Assembly (NCBI RefSeq): GCF_024648825.1
Contig: NZ_JANBBE010000002.1
Location: 62,001 to 126,000, forward strand
DNA from: Lentzea californiensis
GTDB taxonomy: Bacteria; Actinomycetota; Actinomycetes; Mycobacteriales; Pseudonocardiaceae
Reading direction: 5' to 3'
DNA length: 64,000 nt
The translations under genes and the position numbers were made by a program. Within the stretch, counting starts at the first letter, position 1. The number at the start of each line of letters is the position of its first letter. The notes under the pieces were generated by a model. The model did no database searches, was not told the origin of the DNA, and saw nothing but the letters and a program-made list of their open reading frames with translations. This document shows, piece by piece, positions 17,066 to 24,979 of the stretch.

Positions 17066-17402
17066 GGCGTCTGTTGGGGGAGCGCGAGTTCTCGATCTTG
17101 GGTAGGCAGAGGCCCCGCCCACCACGGGGGACTAACCACCACTCAAGGAGCGTCGCCCAACCTATCGGCGCCGCAGCTAAATTGAGGTTCTGCTGCCGTG
17201 GCGGTCAGACCCCCGTGGAGGGCGGGGCGTGCGGGCGGGGCGTGCGTGCACGCCGAACCCGAGACGGTCAGACGTCACGACGGCCTGCGCCGCGCACGAT
17301 GGGCACGCCACGAGGACCGGGGTGGCGGCCAGGTCGCAGAGGCAGGCGCCCGAGTCGCGGTGGCGGGTCATGCGCACAGGACACACCTGGGACGATGGCC
17401 GG
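17066..17402. other. 337-base gap with a long inverted repeat, no gene
   Basis: I see no credible protein gene here. The middle holds a 19-base inverted repeat with one mismatch, described separately. The word CGGTCAGAC occurs at 17202-17210 and 17267-17275. A promoter for rsmD must lie in the last 150 bases or further upstream, but no clear -10/-35 pair can be seen. Confidence 0.55.
17112..17228. repeat. 19-base imperfect inverted repeat enclosing 79 bases
   Basis: GCCCCGCCCACCACGGGGG (17112-17130) is complementary, with a single mismatch, to CCCCCGTGGAGGGCGGGGC (17210-17228). Inside, AACC and CTCAA (17134-17146) can pair with TTGAG and GGTT (17183-17190), leaving an AT-richer centre. The layout fits a small structured RNA or the remnant of a miniature inverted-repeat element. 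It has no similarity to the palindrome near ftsY. Confidence 0.5.
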
Positions 17403-17957
17403 GTGACACGAATCGTTGCCGGGACCGCGGGAGGCCGCAGGCTCAAGGTTCCGCCCCAGGGCACGCGGCCCACGTCCGACCGGGTGCGGGAGGCGTTGTT
17501 CAGCTCACTCGAGGCGTTGGTCGACCTCGACGGCGTGCGGGTGCTCGACCTGTACGCCGGGTCGGGGGCGCTGGGGCTGGAGGCGTTGAGCCGGGGCGCT
17601 GAGCACGCGACGTTCGTCGAGTCGGACAAGCGGGCCGCCGACGTGCTCAAGGGCAACGCCAAGGAGCTCGGGTTCGCGAACACGACCATCGTCAACCGCA
17701 CGGCTGAGGCCTATGTCTCGGCTGAGGGGGAGAAGTTCGACGTCGTGTTCGCCGATCCGCCCTATGCCGTGGGTGACGACGAGCTCGCCAAGGTGCTCCG
17801 GGGGATCGCGCCGAGGCTCACCGCGGACGCCATCTTGATCGTGGAACGTGCTTCGCGAAGTGTCGAACCAGCGTGGCCTGAAGAGGTGGAATCCTTGCGT
17901 GCCAAGCGTTACGGGGACACGGCTGTGTACTGGGCCCAGGTGCGTGCTGATGGGTGA
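17403..17957 (+). CDS. rsmD: 16S rRNA (guanine966-N2)-methyltransferase
   Basis: RsmD methylates G966 of 16S rRNA with S-adenosylmethionine. The 184-residue protein starts TRIVAGTAGGRRLKVPPQG, contains the SAM-binding VLDLYAGSGALGLEALSRG and the catalytic DPPY motif (VFADPPYAVGDDEL). The GTG start fits the usual N terminus; the stop lies 53 bases before the coaD start, and the rsmD-coaD pair is a classical operon. Confidence 0.95.
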   Translation: MTRIVAGTAGGRRLKVPPQGTRPTSDRVREALFSSLEALVDLDGVRVLDLYAGSGALGLEALSRGAEHATFVESDKRAADVLKGNAKELGFANTTIVNRTAEAYVSAEGEKFDVVFADPPYAVGDDELAKVLRGIAPRLTADAILIVERASRSVEPAWPEEVESLRAKRYGDTAVYWAQVRADG

Positions 17958-18010
17958 CGAGAACCACGGACACGCCTGGAGGCGTCCGATCGGGTGCTAA
18001 CGTCCGGCTC

Positions 18011-18493
18011 ATGACGCGTGCCGTGTACCCCGGCTCCTACGACCCGGTAACCAACGGTCACCTGGACATCATCGGGAGAGCCGCACACCTCTTCGAAGAG
18101 GTTGTCGTCGCTGTGCTCATCAACAAGAACAAGCGCACCTTGTTCGACGTCGAGGAGCGGCAGGAGATGCTGCGCGAGGTCACGTCGCAGTGGGACAACG
18201 TGCGCGTGGACTCCTGGCACGGCCTATTGGTCGACTACTGCCGCGAGAACAACATCAAGGCCATCGTGAAGGGCCTGCGCGCGGTCAGCGACTACGACTA
18301 CGAGCTGCAGATGGCGCAGATGAACCACCAGCTCACCGGCGTCGACACGCTGTTCATGCAGGCCAGCCCGCAGTACTCCTACCTGGCGTCCTCGCTGGTC
18401 AAGGAGGTCGCGACGTACGGTGGCGACGTCTCGACGCTGCTGCCGGCGTCCATCGAGCAGCGGCTGCAGCAGCGCCTCGCCGAGACGCGCTAG
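18011..18493 (+). CDS. coaD: phosphopantetheine adenylyltransferase
   Basis: CoaD transfers AMP from ATP to 4'-phosphopantetheine to form dephospho-CoA. The 160-residue protein shows the nucleotidyltransferase motif YPGSYDPVTNGHLDII at the N terminus, KGLRAVSDYDYELQMAQMN (substrate contact) and the late YLASSLVKEVA (ISSTxVRE-like) motif. I chose ATG over the in-frame GTG at 17954 because homologues begin with the nucleotidyltransferase strand. TAACGT (17998-18003) lies seven bases upstream. The stop codon shares a CTAG with the stop of the opposing GNAT gene. Confidence 0.96.
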   Translation: MTRAVYPGSYDPVTNGHLDIIGRAAHLFEEVVVAVLINKNKRTLFDVEERQEMLREVTSQWDNVRVDSWHGLLVDYCRENNIKAIVKGLRAVSDYDYELQMAQMNHQLTGVDTLFMQASPQYSYLASSLVKEVATYGGDVSTLLPASIEQRLQQRLAETR

Positions 18494-18939
18494 TCCAGGG
18501 CGAGCTTCATCCCCACGTGCGACGCGGTGAACCCGAGCCGCTCGTAGAACCGGTGCGCGTCCACGCGTGACGCGTCCGTCGTCAGCTGCACCATGCCGCA
18601 ACCGCGTGCGCGCGCCTCGTCGATCGCCCACCTGATCAGATGCTCGCCGAGGCCGTTGCCGCGCTGGTCGGAACGGACCCGCACGGCCTCCACGGTCGCG
18701 CGGGTCATGCCCAGGCGGGACAGGCCGGATGTGAACGTCAACTGCAGCGTGCCCACGACCTCGTCGCCGTCGACCGCCACGGCCAGGTGCTGGTGCGGGT
18801 CGGCGTCGATCACCTCGAACGCCTTCAGGTAGGCCGGATCGCCCGGCTTCTCCCGCTGCGCGCCGAGCGGGTCGTCGGCCAGCATCGCCACGATCGGGTG
18901 GACATCGGCGGCCGTCGCCCGCCTGATTGTGATCTTCAC
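18490..18939 (-). CDS. GNAT family N-acetyltransferase
   Basis: A 149-residue acetyltransferase. It starts KITIRRATAADVHPIVAML and has the acetyl-CoA loop VRVRSDQRGNGLGEHLI and a C-terminal DAHRFYERLGFTASHVG segment, all typical of the fold. GGGGAG lies four bases before the GTG start. Its stop overlaps the coaD stop by four bases, so its coding strand is antisense to any read-through of coaD. The substrate is unknown. Confidence 0.88.
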   Translation of the reverse strand: MKITIRRATAADVHPIVAMLADDPLGAQREKPGDPAYLKAFEVIDADPHQHLAVAVDGDEVVGTLQLTFTSGLSRLGMTRATVEAVRVRSDQRGNGLGEHLIRWAIDEARARGCGMVQLTTDASRVDAHRFYERLGFTASHVGMKLALD

Positions 18940-18975
18940 GTTTCTCCCCGGCTGGATGTGGGCAAATCCTGACAC

Positions 18976-19014
18976 GCCCTGCCGATCTCCCTCTCCCGAA
19001 GAGATCGGCAGGGC
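18976..19014. terminator. perfect 14-bp hairpin between divergent genes
   Basis: GCCCTGCCGATCTC (18976-18989) pairs perfectly with GAGATCGGCAGGGC (19001-19014). It lies between the start of the GNAT gene and that of sepIVA. It may stop coaD transcripts that run antisense through the GNAT gene, or act in the 5' leader of sepIVA. Confidence 0.6.
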
Positions 19015-19054
19015 ACACTTGTGGGTGGGAGTCACAGGGGTTAGGGAGTGAGAC

Positions 19055-19771
19055 GTGTACCGGGTGTTCGAGGCACTCGACGAGCTCGTCACGATCGTCG
19101 AGGAAGCGCGCGGAGTTCCGATGACCTCGGGTTGCGTCGTGCCGCGCGGCGATGTGCTCGAACTGCTCGACGACGTGCGCGACGCGATCCCCGCGGAGCT
19201 CGACGACGCGCAGGACGTGCTGGACCACCGTGACGAGGTCGTCGGCAAGGCCAAGCACGAGGCCGAGTCCGGCGTGTCGAAGGCACGCGCCGACGCGGAC
19301 CGCATGCTCGCCGAGGCGCAGGCCGAGGCCGAGGCGATGCTGTCCGACGCGCGCGCCCGTGCCGAGCGGATGATCGCCGAGGCGGAGGACCAGGCCGAAC
19401 GGACCGTGGCCGCCGGCCGCCAGGAGTACGACGACCTGGTGGGTCGTTCGCACGCCGAGGCCGAGCGCATGATCCAGGCGGGCCGCGCCAACTACGAGCG
19501 CGCCACCGAGGACGGCCGCGCCGAGCAGGCCAGGCTCGTCAACGAGCAGGAGGTCGTCCGCACGGCGCACGCCGAGGCGGCACGCCTGCTCGACGCCGCC
19601 CAGAACGAGTCCATCCGGCTGCGGTCGGAGTGCGACGCGTACGTGGACAGCAAGCTCGCGGACTTCGAGGACCTCCTCGCACACACGCTCAGGTCGGTCG
19701 GCAAGGGCCGTTCGCACCTGCGCGGACCGGCCGTCGCGGGTGCCGCGGCGCCGTTCGACTACGGTTCCTGA
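19055..19771 (+). CDS. sepIVA: DivIVA-like septation protein, SepIVA type
   Basis: This 238-residue coiled-coil protein begins YRVFEALDELVTIVEEARGVPMT, followed by a long Ala/Glu/Arg heptad region (about residues 60-200) and a short tail. The beginning, length and position before DUF177, rpmF, rnc and mutM match Rv2927c of M. tuberculosis and its M. smegmatis homologue SepIVA, needed for septation and for control of cell-wall precursor enzymes. The GTG start follows TTAGGGAGTGAGAC. Function in this organism is transferred from that family. Confidence 0.85.
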   Translation: MYRVFEALDELVTIVEEARGVPMTSGCVVPRGDVLELLDDVRDAIPAELDDAQDVLDHRDEVVGKAKHEAESGVSKARADADRMLAEAQAEAEAMLSDARARAERMIAEAEDQAERTVAAGRQEYDDLVGRSHAEAERMIQAGRANYERATEDGRAEQARLVNEQEVVRTAHAEAARLLDAAQNESIRLRSECDAYVDSKLADFEDLLAHTLRSVGKGRSHLRGPAVAGAAAPFDYGS

Positions 19772-19823
19772 CGAACCAGCCCGGTCCCGGGTCGACTGAA
19801 CGTGTGATTCGCGCTACGTCGGA

Positions 19824-19839
19824 CAGGTGCGATCACCTG
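19824..19839. repeat. short palindrome upstream of the DUF177 gene
   Basis: CAGGTG-CGAT-CACCTG is a perfect 6+6 palindrome with a 4-base centre, 80 bases before the DUF177 start. It could be an operator for the DUF177-rpmF-rnc unit or a small hairpin in its leader. Confidence 0.35.
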
Positions 19840-19919
19840 CCGATTTCACGCGCGGGGGCGTCGTCCCGTACCCTGGACCGGCTGGACGTGGTAGGTCCCC
19901 GTCAGCAAAACCCGAAATC

Positions 19920-20501
19920 ATGACACAGCATCGTCACGCGTCCACGCGTCCCACAGCATCCAGTCCCTGGGTCATCGACACCAGGGACATCGGCCGTCGC
20001 GCCGGGTTGAGCCGACCCTTCACGAGGTCGGTCCCCGGCGAAGGTGTGGGGCTGCTCGGGGTGATCGCAGTGCCCGAGGGCGGGGAAGTTGAGCTGGACC
20101 TCCTGATCGAATCGGTCGTGGAGGGTCTGCTCGTGTCGGGGACAGCGTTCGCCAAGGTCGAGGGTGAGTGCTCGAGGTGTCTCGAGCCGCTCACCGATGA
20201 GGTTGAAGTCCAGGTCACGGAGCTCTACGCGTGGCCGGACAGCACCACGGACGAGACCACTGATGAATTCGAGGTCAGCCGGATCGTCGACGATCTGATC
20301 GACCTCGAGCCTGTGGTGCGGGACGCCATCGTTCTCGCGCTGCCGCAGGCACCGCTCTGCGAGCCGGACTGCAAGGGGCTTTGCTCCGAGTGTGGTGGCA
20401 GGTGGGCGGAGCTCGGGCCCGACCACGGGCATGAGACGATTGACCCTCGTTGGGCCGCGCTGCAAGAGCGGTTCGACGATGACAACTCGGAGGAGAAGTA
20501 G
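19920..20501 (+). CDS. DUF177 (YceD) family protein
   Basis: The 193-residue protein has the YceD/DUF177 signature ECSRCLEPL in the middle and a C-terminal cysteine cluster [13 protein letters not shown], which probably binds zinc. The family is linked to rpmF in nearly all bacteria and to 23S rRNA maturation or stability in some (plant and E. coli work). The ATG start follows AACCCGAAATC with no clear Shine-Dalgarno sequence. rpmF starts two bases after its stop, so they are co-translated. Confidence 0.9.
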   Translation: MTQHRHASTRPTASSPWVIDTRDIGRRAGLSRPFTRSVPGEGVGLLGVIAVPEGGEVELDLLIESVVEGLLVSGTAFAKVEGECSRCLEPLTDEVEVQVTELYAWPDSTTDETTDEFEVSRIVDDLIDLEPVVRDAIVLALPQAPLCEPDCKGLCSECGGRWAELGPDHGHETIDPRWAALQERFDDDNSEEK

Positions 20502-20503
20502 TC

Positions 20504-20686
20504 GTGGCCGTCCCGAAGCGGAAAATGTCGCGTTCGAACACCCGTGCGCGCCGTTCCCAGTGGAAGACGTCTGCCGTGCACCTGGTGGCGTGCTCCAACA
20601 AGGCTTGCCGCCAGCCGAAGCCGCAGCACATCGCCTGCCCGGCCTGTGGTCAGTACGCTGGCCGCCAGGTCGCTCAGCCGGCCTGA
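20504..20686 (+). CDS. rpmF: 50S ribosomal protein bL32
   Basis: The 60-residue basic protein starts [20 protein letters not shown], the usual bL32 beginning, and has four cysteines (CSNKAC, CPAC) for zinc. The GTG start lies two bases after the DUF177 stop, with GGAGGAGAAG at the end of that gene acting as ribosome-binding site. The fold belongs to the large ribosomal subunit near the peptidyl transferase centre. Confidence 0.96.
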   Translation: MAVPKRKMSRSNTRARRSQWKTSAVHLVACSNKACRQPKPQHIACPACGQYAGRQVAQPA

Positions 20687-20702
20687 TCTCCTCGGCGACG
20701 TA

Positions 20703-21506
20703 GTGGGGGGAAAGCCGCCGCGCGCACCGCAAGCGGACCGCGCGGACCTGCTCGAAGCGCTCGGCGTCCACCTGGACGCCGAGCTGCTCGTGCTGTCGCT
20801 CACCCACCGGTCTTACGCGTACGAGAACGGCGGCTTGCCGCCGAACGAGCGTCTCGAGTTCTTGGGAGACGCGGTGTTGGGGCTGGTCGTCACCGACCAC
20901 CTCTACCGCACCCATCCCGACCTTCCCGAAGGTCAGCTCGCGAAGCTCCGTGCCAGCGTGGTCAACATGCACGCACTGGCCGGCGTGGCGCGCAACCTGA
21001 GTGACGGCGGGCTCGGTGCACACCTGTTGCTCGGTCGTGGCGAAGAGCTGACCGGTGGCAGGGACAAGGCAAGCATTCTCGCTGACGGCCTCGAGGCCGT
21101 CATCGGTGCGGTGTACCTGCAGTTCGGTATCGAAACCGCACGAACGTTCGTTCACCGGCTGTTCGATCCGCTCTTGGCCAAAGCTCCGCTTTTGGGTGCT
21201 GGACTGGACTGGAAGACAAGCCTGCAGGAGCTCACCGCTCAAGCCAGCCTCGGCGTCCCGGAGTACCGCGTGGACGACCAGGGGCCGGACCACCGCAAGG
21301 AGTTCACCGCAACGGTGCTCGTCGGTGGCCAGCCTTACGGCAAGGGTGATGGGCGCACCAAGAAGGAAGCCGAGCAGAAAGCCGCCGAAGCGGCTTATCA
21401 TGTTCTGTCGGAACGGGCCAAGGCCGAGCAGGAGTCGGTCAGGGCCAAGAACGGACAGAATGGCGCCTCGGTGACGCCAGGGATCTCCCCAACCGAGGAA
21501 GACTGA
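20703..21506 (+). CDS. rnc: ribonuclease III
   Basis: RNase III cuts double-stranded RNA and processes rRNA precursors. The 267-residue protein has the catalytic signature [16 protein letters not shown], a second acidic site ([13 protein letters not shown]), and a C-terminal dsRNA-binding domain ([15 protein letters not shown] ... [16 protein letters not shown]). The exact start is uncertain: the GTG taken here lies 17 bases after rpmF and lacks a strong ribosome-binding site, but starts further upstream would lie inside rpmF. A Lys/Asn/Gly-rich tail of about 30 residues follows the dsRNA-binding domain. Confidence 0.94.
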   Translation: MGGKPPRAPQADRADLLEALGVHLDAELLVLSLTHRSYAYENGGLPPNERLEFLGDAVLGLVVTDHLYRTHPDLPEGQLAKLRASVVNMHALAGVARNLSDGGLGAHLLLGRGEELTGGRDKASILADGLEAVIGAVYLQFGIETARTFVHRLFDPLLAKAPLLGAGLDWKTSLQELTAQASLGVPEYRVDDQGPDHRKEFTATVLVGGQPYGKGDGRTKKEAEQKAAEAAYHVLSERAKAEQESVRAKNGQNGASVTPGISPTEED

Positions 21507-21513
21507 GACCGCA

Positions 21514-21714
21514 ATGTATGCGACCAGGAACCGCACGAACCGCCGCACCCGCACCGCTCGCGGGCCGGTGAACACCTCCCGCAGTGGAGGAATCCAGGGC
21601 CTTGTGCTGGTCAGGGACACGAGCCGCGCGGGGGTGTGGGTGCTCAAGCCCACCAAGCCGCAGGCCGCCGTGATCGACGCGCAGCCCTTCGACGAGGGCA
21701 AGTCCGAAGCCTGA
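21514..21714 (+). CDS. small basic hypothetical protein between rnc and mutM
   Basis: A 66-residue open frame begins seven bases after rnc and ends one base before the mutM start. The N-terminal third is basic ([16 protein letters not shown]) and the rest forms a short beta-like pattern ([20 protein letters not shown]). I do not recognise a family. The tight fit between two genes of the same operon, with no unused bases, argues that it is translated. The GC pattern resembles its neighbours. Confidence 0.6.
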   Translation: MYATRNRTNRRTRTARGPVNTSRSGGIQGLVLVRDTSRAGVWVLKPTKPQAAVIDAQPFDEGKSEA

Positions 21715-21715
21715 C

Positions 21716-22573
21716 GTGCCCGAACTCCCAGAGGTCGAGGTAGTACGCCTCGGCCTTGAAGCCCACGTCGCCGGCCGGGTCATCTCCTCGGTAGAGGTGT
21801 TGCACCCACGCGCAATCCGCCGGCACGACATGGGTTCCTTGGACTTCTGCGCGCGCCTGGCAGGCCAGCCAATAGCCGCTGCCAGGCGCCGCGGCAAGTA
21901 CCTCTGGGTCGAACTGGCTGACAAGGCCGCCATGCTCGCGCACCTGGGCATGAGCGGCCAAATGCTCGTCCAGCCCTCGTCGGCCCCCGACGAGAAGCAT
22001 CTGCGCGCCCGCTTCCGGTTCTCCGACGGCGGACCAGAACTCCGTTTCGTCGACCAACGCACCTTCGGCGGCCTGGCGCTGGCCGAACTGGTCGAGGTCG
22101 ACGGCACCCTGGTGCCCGACTCGGTCGCGCACATCGCCCGCGACCCCATGGACCCTTTGTTCTCCCGTGATGCTGCCGTGCGCGCGTTGCGCCTGCGTCA
22201 CACCGAGATCAAACGTGCCCTGCTCGACCAGACCCTCGTGTCCGGCATCGGCAACATCTACGCCGACGAGGCCCTGTGGCGCGCGAAGCTGCACGGCACC
22301 CGCATGACGGACAAGCTCACGAAACCCAAGGCCGCCGAGCTGCTCGACCACGCCACCGACGTGATGCGTGAGGCGCTCGGCCAGGGCGGGACGTCGTTCG
22401 ACGCCTTGTACGTCAACATCAACGGGCAGTCCGGGTACTTCGACCGGTCACTCAACGCGTACGGCCAGGAGAACCGGCCGTGCAAGCGGTGCGGTGCCGC
22501 GATCGTGCGGGAGCCGTTCATGAACCGCTCCTCGTACTCGTGCCCGCGGTGCCAGCCCCGTCCTCGCTTCTAG
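21716..22573 (+). CDS. mutM: formamidopyrimidine-DNA glycosylase
   Basis: MutM (Fpg) removes 8-oxoguanine and ring-opened purines and then cleaves the strand. The 285-residue protein begins [13 protein letters not shown] with the catalytic Pro and Glu directly after the start, has the helix-two-turn-helix region with [19 protein letters not shown], and ends with the zinc finger C-x2-C-x16-C-x2-C (CKRC ... CPRC). The GTG start must be correct because the catalytic proline is residue 2. The stop overlaps that of the OLD nuclease gene in a shared CTAG. Confidence 0.97.
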   Translation: MPELPEVEVVRLGLEAHVAGRVISSVEVLHPRAIRRHDMGSLDFCARLAGQPIAAARRRGKYLWVELADKAAMLAHLGMSGQMLVQPSSAPDEKHLRARFRFSDGGPELRFVDQRTFGGLALAELVEVDGTLVPDSVAHIARDPMDPLFSRDAAVRALRLRHTEIKRALLDQTLVSGIGNIYADEALWRAKLHGTRMTDKLTKPKAAELLDHATDVMREALGQGGTSFDALYVNINGQSGYFDRSLNAYGQENRPCKRCGAAIVREPFMNRSSYSCPRCQPRPRF

Positions 22574-24468
22574 AGCTTGAGCACGTTCGTCAGCTTGGCG
22601 TGCAGCTCCTTGAGGTAGGCGGCACCTTCTGGCTCCAGCTCGACCTGGTCGGGATCGTTGACCAGTCGGCTCGCGATGATCGTCTTGCCGGCCTTGATCT
22701 TCCGCGCTCTGCACCAGGTGTCGACGGACTTGCTCCGGGTGGTGCCGTCTGGCAGGTCGGCCGCAGTCAGCCGATCCTTCTGGCCGCACTCTTCCAGGTA
22801 ACCGTTGACCGCTTGCAGGTACGAGTCGACCGTCAGCAGGTCTTCGATGGCCTTGTTCGCGGGCAGCGACAGCACGTGGTCAGCGGGCATGCCGGCATCG
22901 ATGAGCTGCTTCTTCTTGGTGTCGCCGCCGCTGTCGCCGTCGAGCAGGTACACGGTTCGGTCGGCTGAGTCGAACAGCTCGAAGCTGTCCGCGCGGAGGT
23001 TCGAGAGACCTGGTGCGACTCGGTAGAACAGATCGGTCTCCTGCGTCGCCTTCCGGATGAGCGTGGGGAGCAGGAGCATCTCGCTCGGGCCTTCGGTGAG
23101 CACGGCGCGGCTGAAGCGGGAGTAGGCGGTGCGGCTGGCGCCGGCCATGACGTGCAGCTCGCGAAAGCCCGCCTTGCTGCTGCTCCAGAAGTTGCTCCGG
23201 AGTTCGCTGGTGTGTCGCGAGGTGGGAACCACGAACCGCAGACCGGTGCCGATGTCGGGTGGCAGGCAGTCGAGGGAGTGGGTCGTGTAGAGCACCTGCT
23301 GCGCAACCTCCTGTCGCTGAAGGATCTCCATCAGGTCCGCTTGGGCGTTGAGGTGCAGCTTGCTCTCGGCTTCGTCGATCAACAGGACAGGCCGTGAGGG
23401 ACTGGGCCGGTCGTGGAGGAAAGCCATCATCGCGATGAAAGCGCGGAGACCCTCGCTGCGTTCGTCCAGCGATGTCGTGACGCCGTCTTCGCCCAGTTCG
23501 TGGACCAGTAGCTGAACCACGGAGCCCTGCACCGTCACCTCGACGGTCAGCTCGGTCTCCCGCCACAGCGGTCGCAACAACGTTCGCAAGCGACTGTTGA
23601 TCTTGCGAAGGGCGGTGTACAGCAACGTGAGGTTGCCGCCGGCGATGAGTTCGCGGAGTTCCTGAGCTGACGTTCCTCCCAGGCGAAGCAGGTTCTGCAG
23701 AGCCGCCGGCTGTGTCAGATCGTCGGATGCCAGGTCGTAGGTGGTGGGCAGGACGCGATCTGCCTGGCTGAACAGCAGGAAGTCGGGGCAACGCTCGAGC
23801 AGCGCCCCGTCGACCGCCCGCTCAGGTCCGTGATCGACCATCAACCGGAGAGCCTCGCGCAGACTGGCCAAATCAGTTTCGAACGCCTTCTTCGAGACAC
23901 CCCTGATGGCAGCAGGCATGGCGTCGATCGCGGCGATGACATCAGTGGCCGCTTGCCGATGCTTGTCGCCCCAAGCACGGTTCAACCCTTGCCTTATCGA
24001 AGCTAGTGCGTCAGGGAGGTTTTGGTTGAAACCGTCGTCGGGCAGGCGTCCGGTCACCAGATGTTGCTGCATGTCAGCAAGCGCATCTACAACGTGTTCC
24101 TGGAACCAGGCGACGGTGCGGCCGTGTCCCTTGGCTTCAAGCCGAACTCGCCCATCAACCCAGCGGCACACCGCGAACGACTGGAGCGCACCGATGTAGC
24201 AGCGTGCCAGCGACGCGCGGTCGTCGTCGGATGTCTGGAACGTCGCCTTGACCGGCGCGTCTTCCCAAATGTCGGATTCCCGGGTCCGATCCCCGAGGCT
24301 GAGCGGCTCGGACTGGACGTTCCTGCTCATCAGCCAGGCGAGGCCTTCGAGGACCGTGGTTTTGCCTGACTCGTTCGGTCCGAGGAAGGCGATGAGTTTC
24401 CCGTCCACGTTGCACGACGTGTCCGCGAGTCGCTTGTAGCCCTTGAACTCCACCTCCGTCAGTCGCAC
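22570..24468 (-). CDS. OLD family ATPase/TOPRIM nuclease
   Basis: This 632-residue protein has an N-terminal ABC-type ATPase with Walker [10 protein letters not shown] at 30-38 and, far downstream, the signature-like [16 protein letters not shown] and Walker [15 protein letters not shown]. The C-terminal part is a TOPRIM nuclease domain ([15 protein letters not shown], then [13 protein letters not shown]). That is the layout of OLD (overcoming lysogenization defect) nucleases, several of which act against phage. There is no neighbouring UvrD-like helicase, so it is not a Gabija pair. TAGAAC lies seven bases before the GTG. It appears to be an insertion between mutM and the following genes. 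Confidence 0.88.
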   Translation of the reverse strand: MRLTEVEFKGYKRLADTSCNVDGKLIAFLGPNESGKTTVLEGLAWLMSRNVQSEPLSLGDRTRESDIWEDAPVKATFQTSDDDRASLARCYIGALQSFAVCRWVDGRVRLEAKGHGRTVAWFQEHVVDALADMQQHLVTGRLPDDGFNQNLPDALASIRQGLNRAWGDKHRQAATDVIAAIDAMPAAIRGVSKKAFETDLASLREALRLMVDHGPERAVDGALLERCPDFLLFSQADRVLPTTYDLASDDLTQPAALQNLLRLGGTSAQELRELIAGGNLTLLYTALRKINSRLRTLLRPLWRETELTVEVTVQGSVVQLLVHELGEDGVTTSLDERSEGLRAFIAMMAFLHDRPSPSRPVLLIDEAESKLHLNAQADLMEILQRQEVAQQVLYTTHSLDCLPPDIGTGLRFVVPTSRHTSELRSNFWSSSKAGFRELHVMAGASRTAYSRFSRAVLTEGPSEMLLLPTLIRKATQETDLFYRVAPGLSNLRADSFELFDSADRTVYLLDGDSGGDTKKKQLIDAGMPADHVLSLPANKAIEDLLTVDSYLQAVNGYLEECGQKDRLTAADLPDGTTRSKSVDTWCRARKIKAGKTIIASRLVNDPDQVELEPEGAAYLKELHAKLTNVLKL

Positions 24469-24526
24469 CCGCAGAGTTCTAGCACAGCTGTTCGGCCGCG
24501 AATGACCGATTAGGACCCCCGCGATA

Positions 24527-24555
24527 GACAGTACTGCGCACTGCGTAGTACTGTC
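24527..24555. promoter_or_regulatory. PadR-type operator
   Basis: GACAGTACT (24527-24535) and AGTACTGTC (24547-24555) form a perfect 9-bp inverted repeat with an 11-base spacer; GTACTGCGCACTGCGTAGTAC inside it is typical of PadR operators. It lies 98 bases before the PadR start and 59 bases before the divergent OLD nuclease start, so it could affect both. Confidence 0.75.
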
Positions 24556-24652
24556 CACGGCGCAACAGTGACACTCCCCAAAGCGGAGTTCGTTTGGTGA
24601 TCAAAATGGGCTTCGCCGATTTCGACCACCAAGCCGAGGGTCGGAGGGGGCC

Positions 24653-24979
24653 ATGGACACCAGTCAACTGCTCAAAGGGGTGCTGGACCTGGCCGTCCTT
24701 GCGGTTCTGCGCAAGGACGACGGGTACGGGTACGACGTGGTGCGCAGACTGCGTGCCGGGGGATTGGACGAAGTGGGCGACGCGTCGGTGTACGGGACGC
24801 TGCGGCGGCTCTACAACGCGGGGATGCTGACCTCGTACGTGGTGCCCAGTGAAGAGGGGCCGCACCGCAAGTACTACAGCATCAACGAGACCGGGCGGGC
24901 GCGCCTGGCTGAGTCGAGGGAGACGTGGAGGTCGTTCGCCAGCACGCTGGACGGCCTGCTCGAGGAGGTCGCAGCATGA
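24653..24979 (+). CDS. PadR family transcriptional regulator
   Basis: The 108-residue protein is a short PadR winged helix: LLKGVLDLAVLAVLRKDDGYGYDVVRRL (helix-turn-helix region), the ASVYGTLRRLYNAGML recognition helix, the wing SEEGPHRKYYSI and a C-terminal dimer helix. PadR proteins repress transcription, usually including their own. GGAGGGGGCC stands before the ATG. Its stop overlaps the start of the next gene (ATGA), a membrane protein with the HAAS domain that is known to accompany PadR. Confidence 0.93.
   Translation: MDTSQLLKGVLDLAVLAVLRKDDGYGYDVVRRLRAGGLDEVGDASVYGTLRRLYNAGMLTSYVVPSEEGPHRKYYSINETGRARLAESRETWRSFASTLDGLLEEVAA

Noticed and set aside
22570-24468. Gabija (GajA) assignment for the OLD nuclease
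   Set aside because: No UvrD/PcrA-like helicase gene is adjacent; the neighbours are mutM and PadR.
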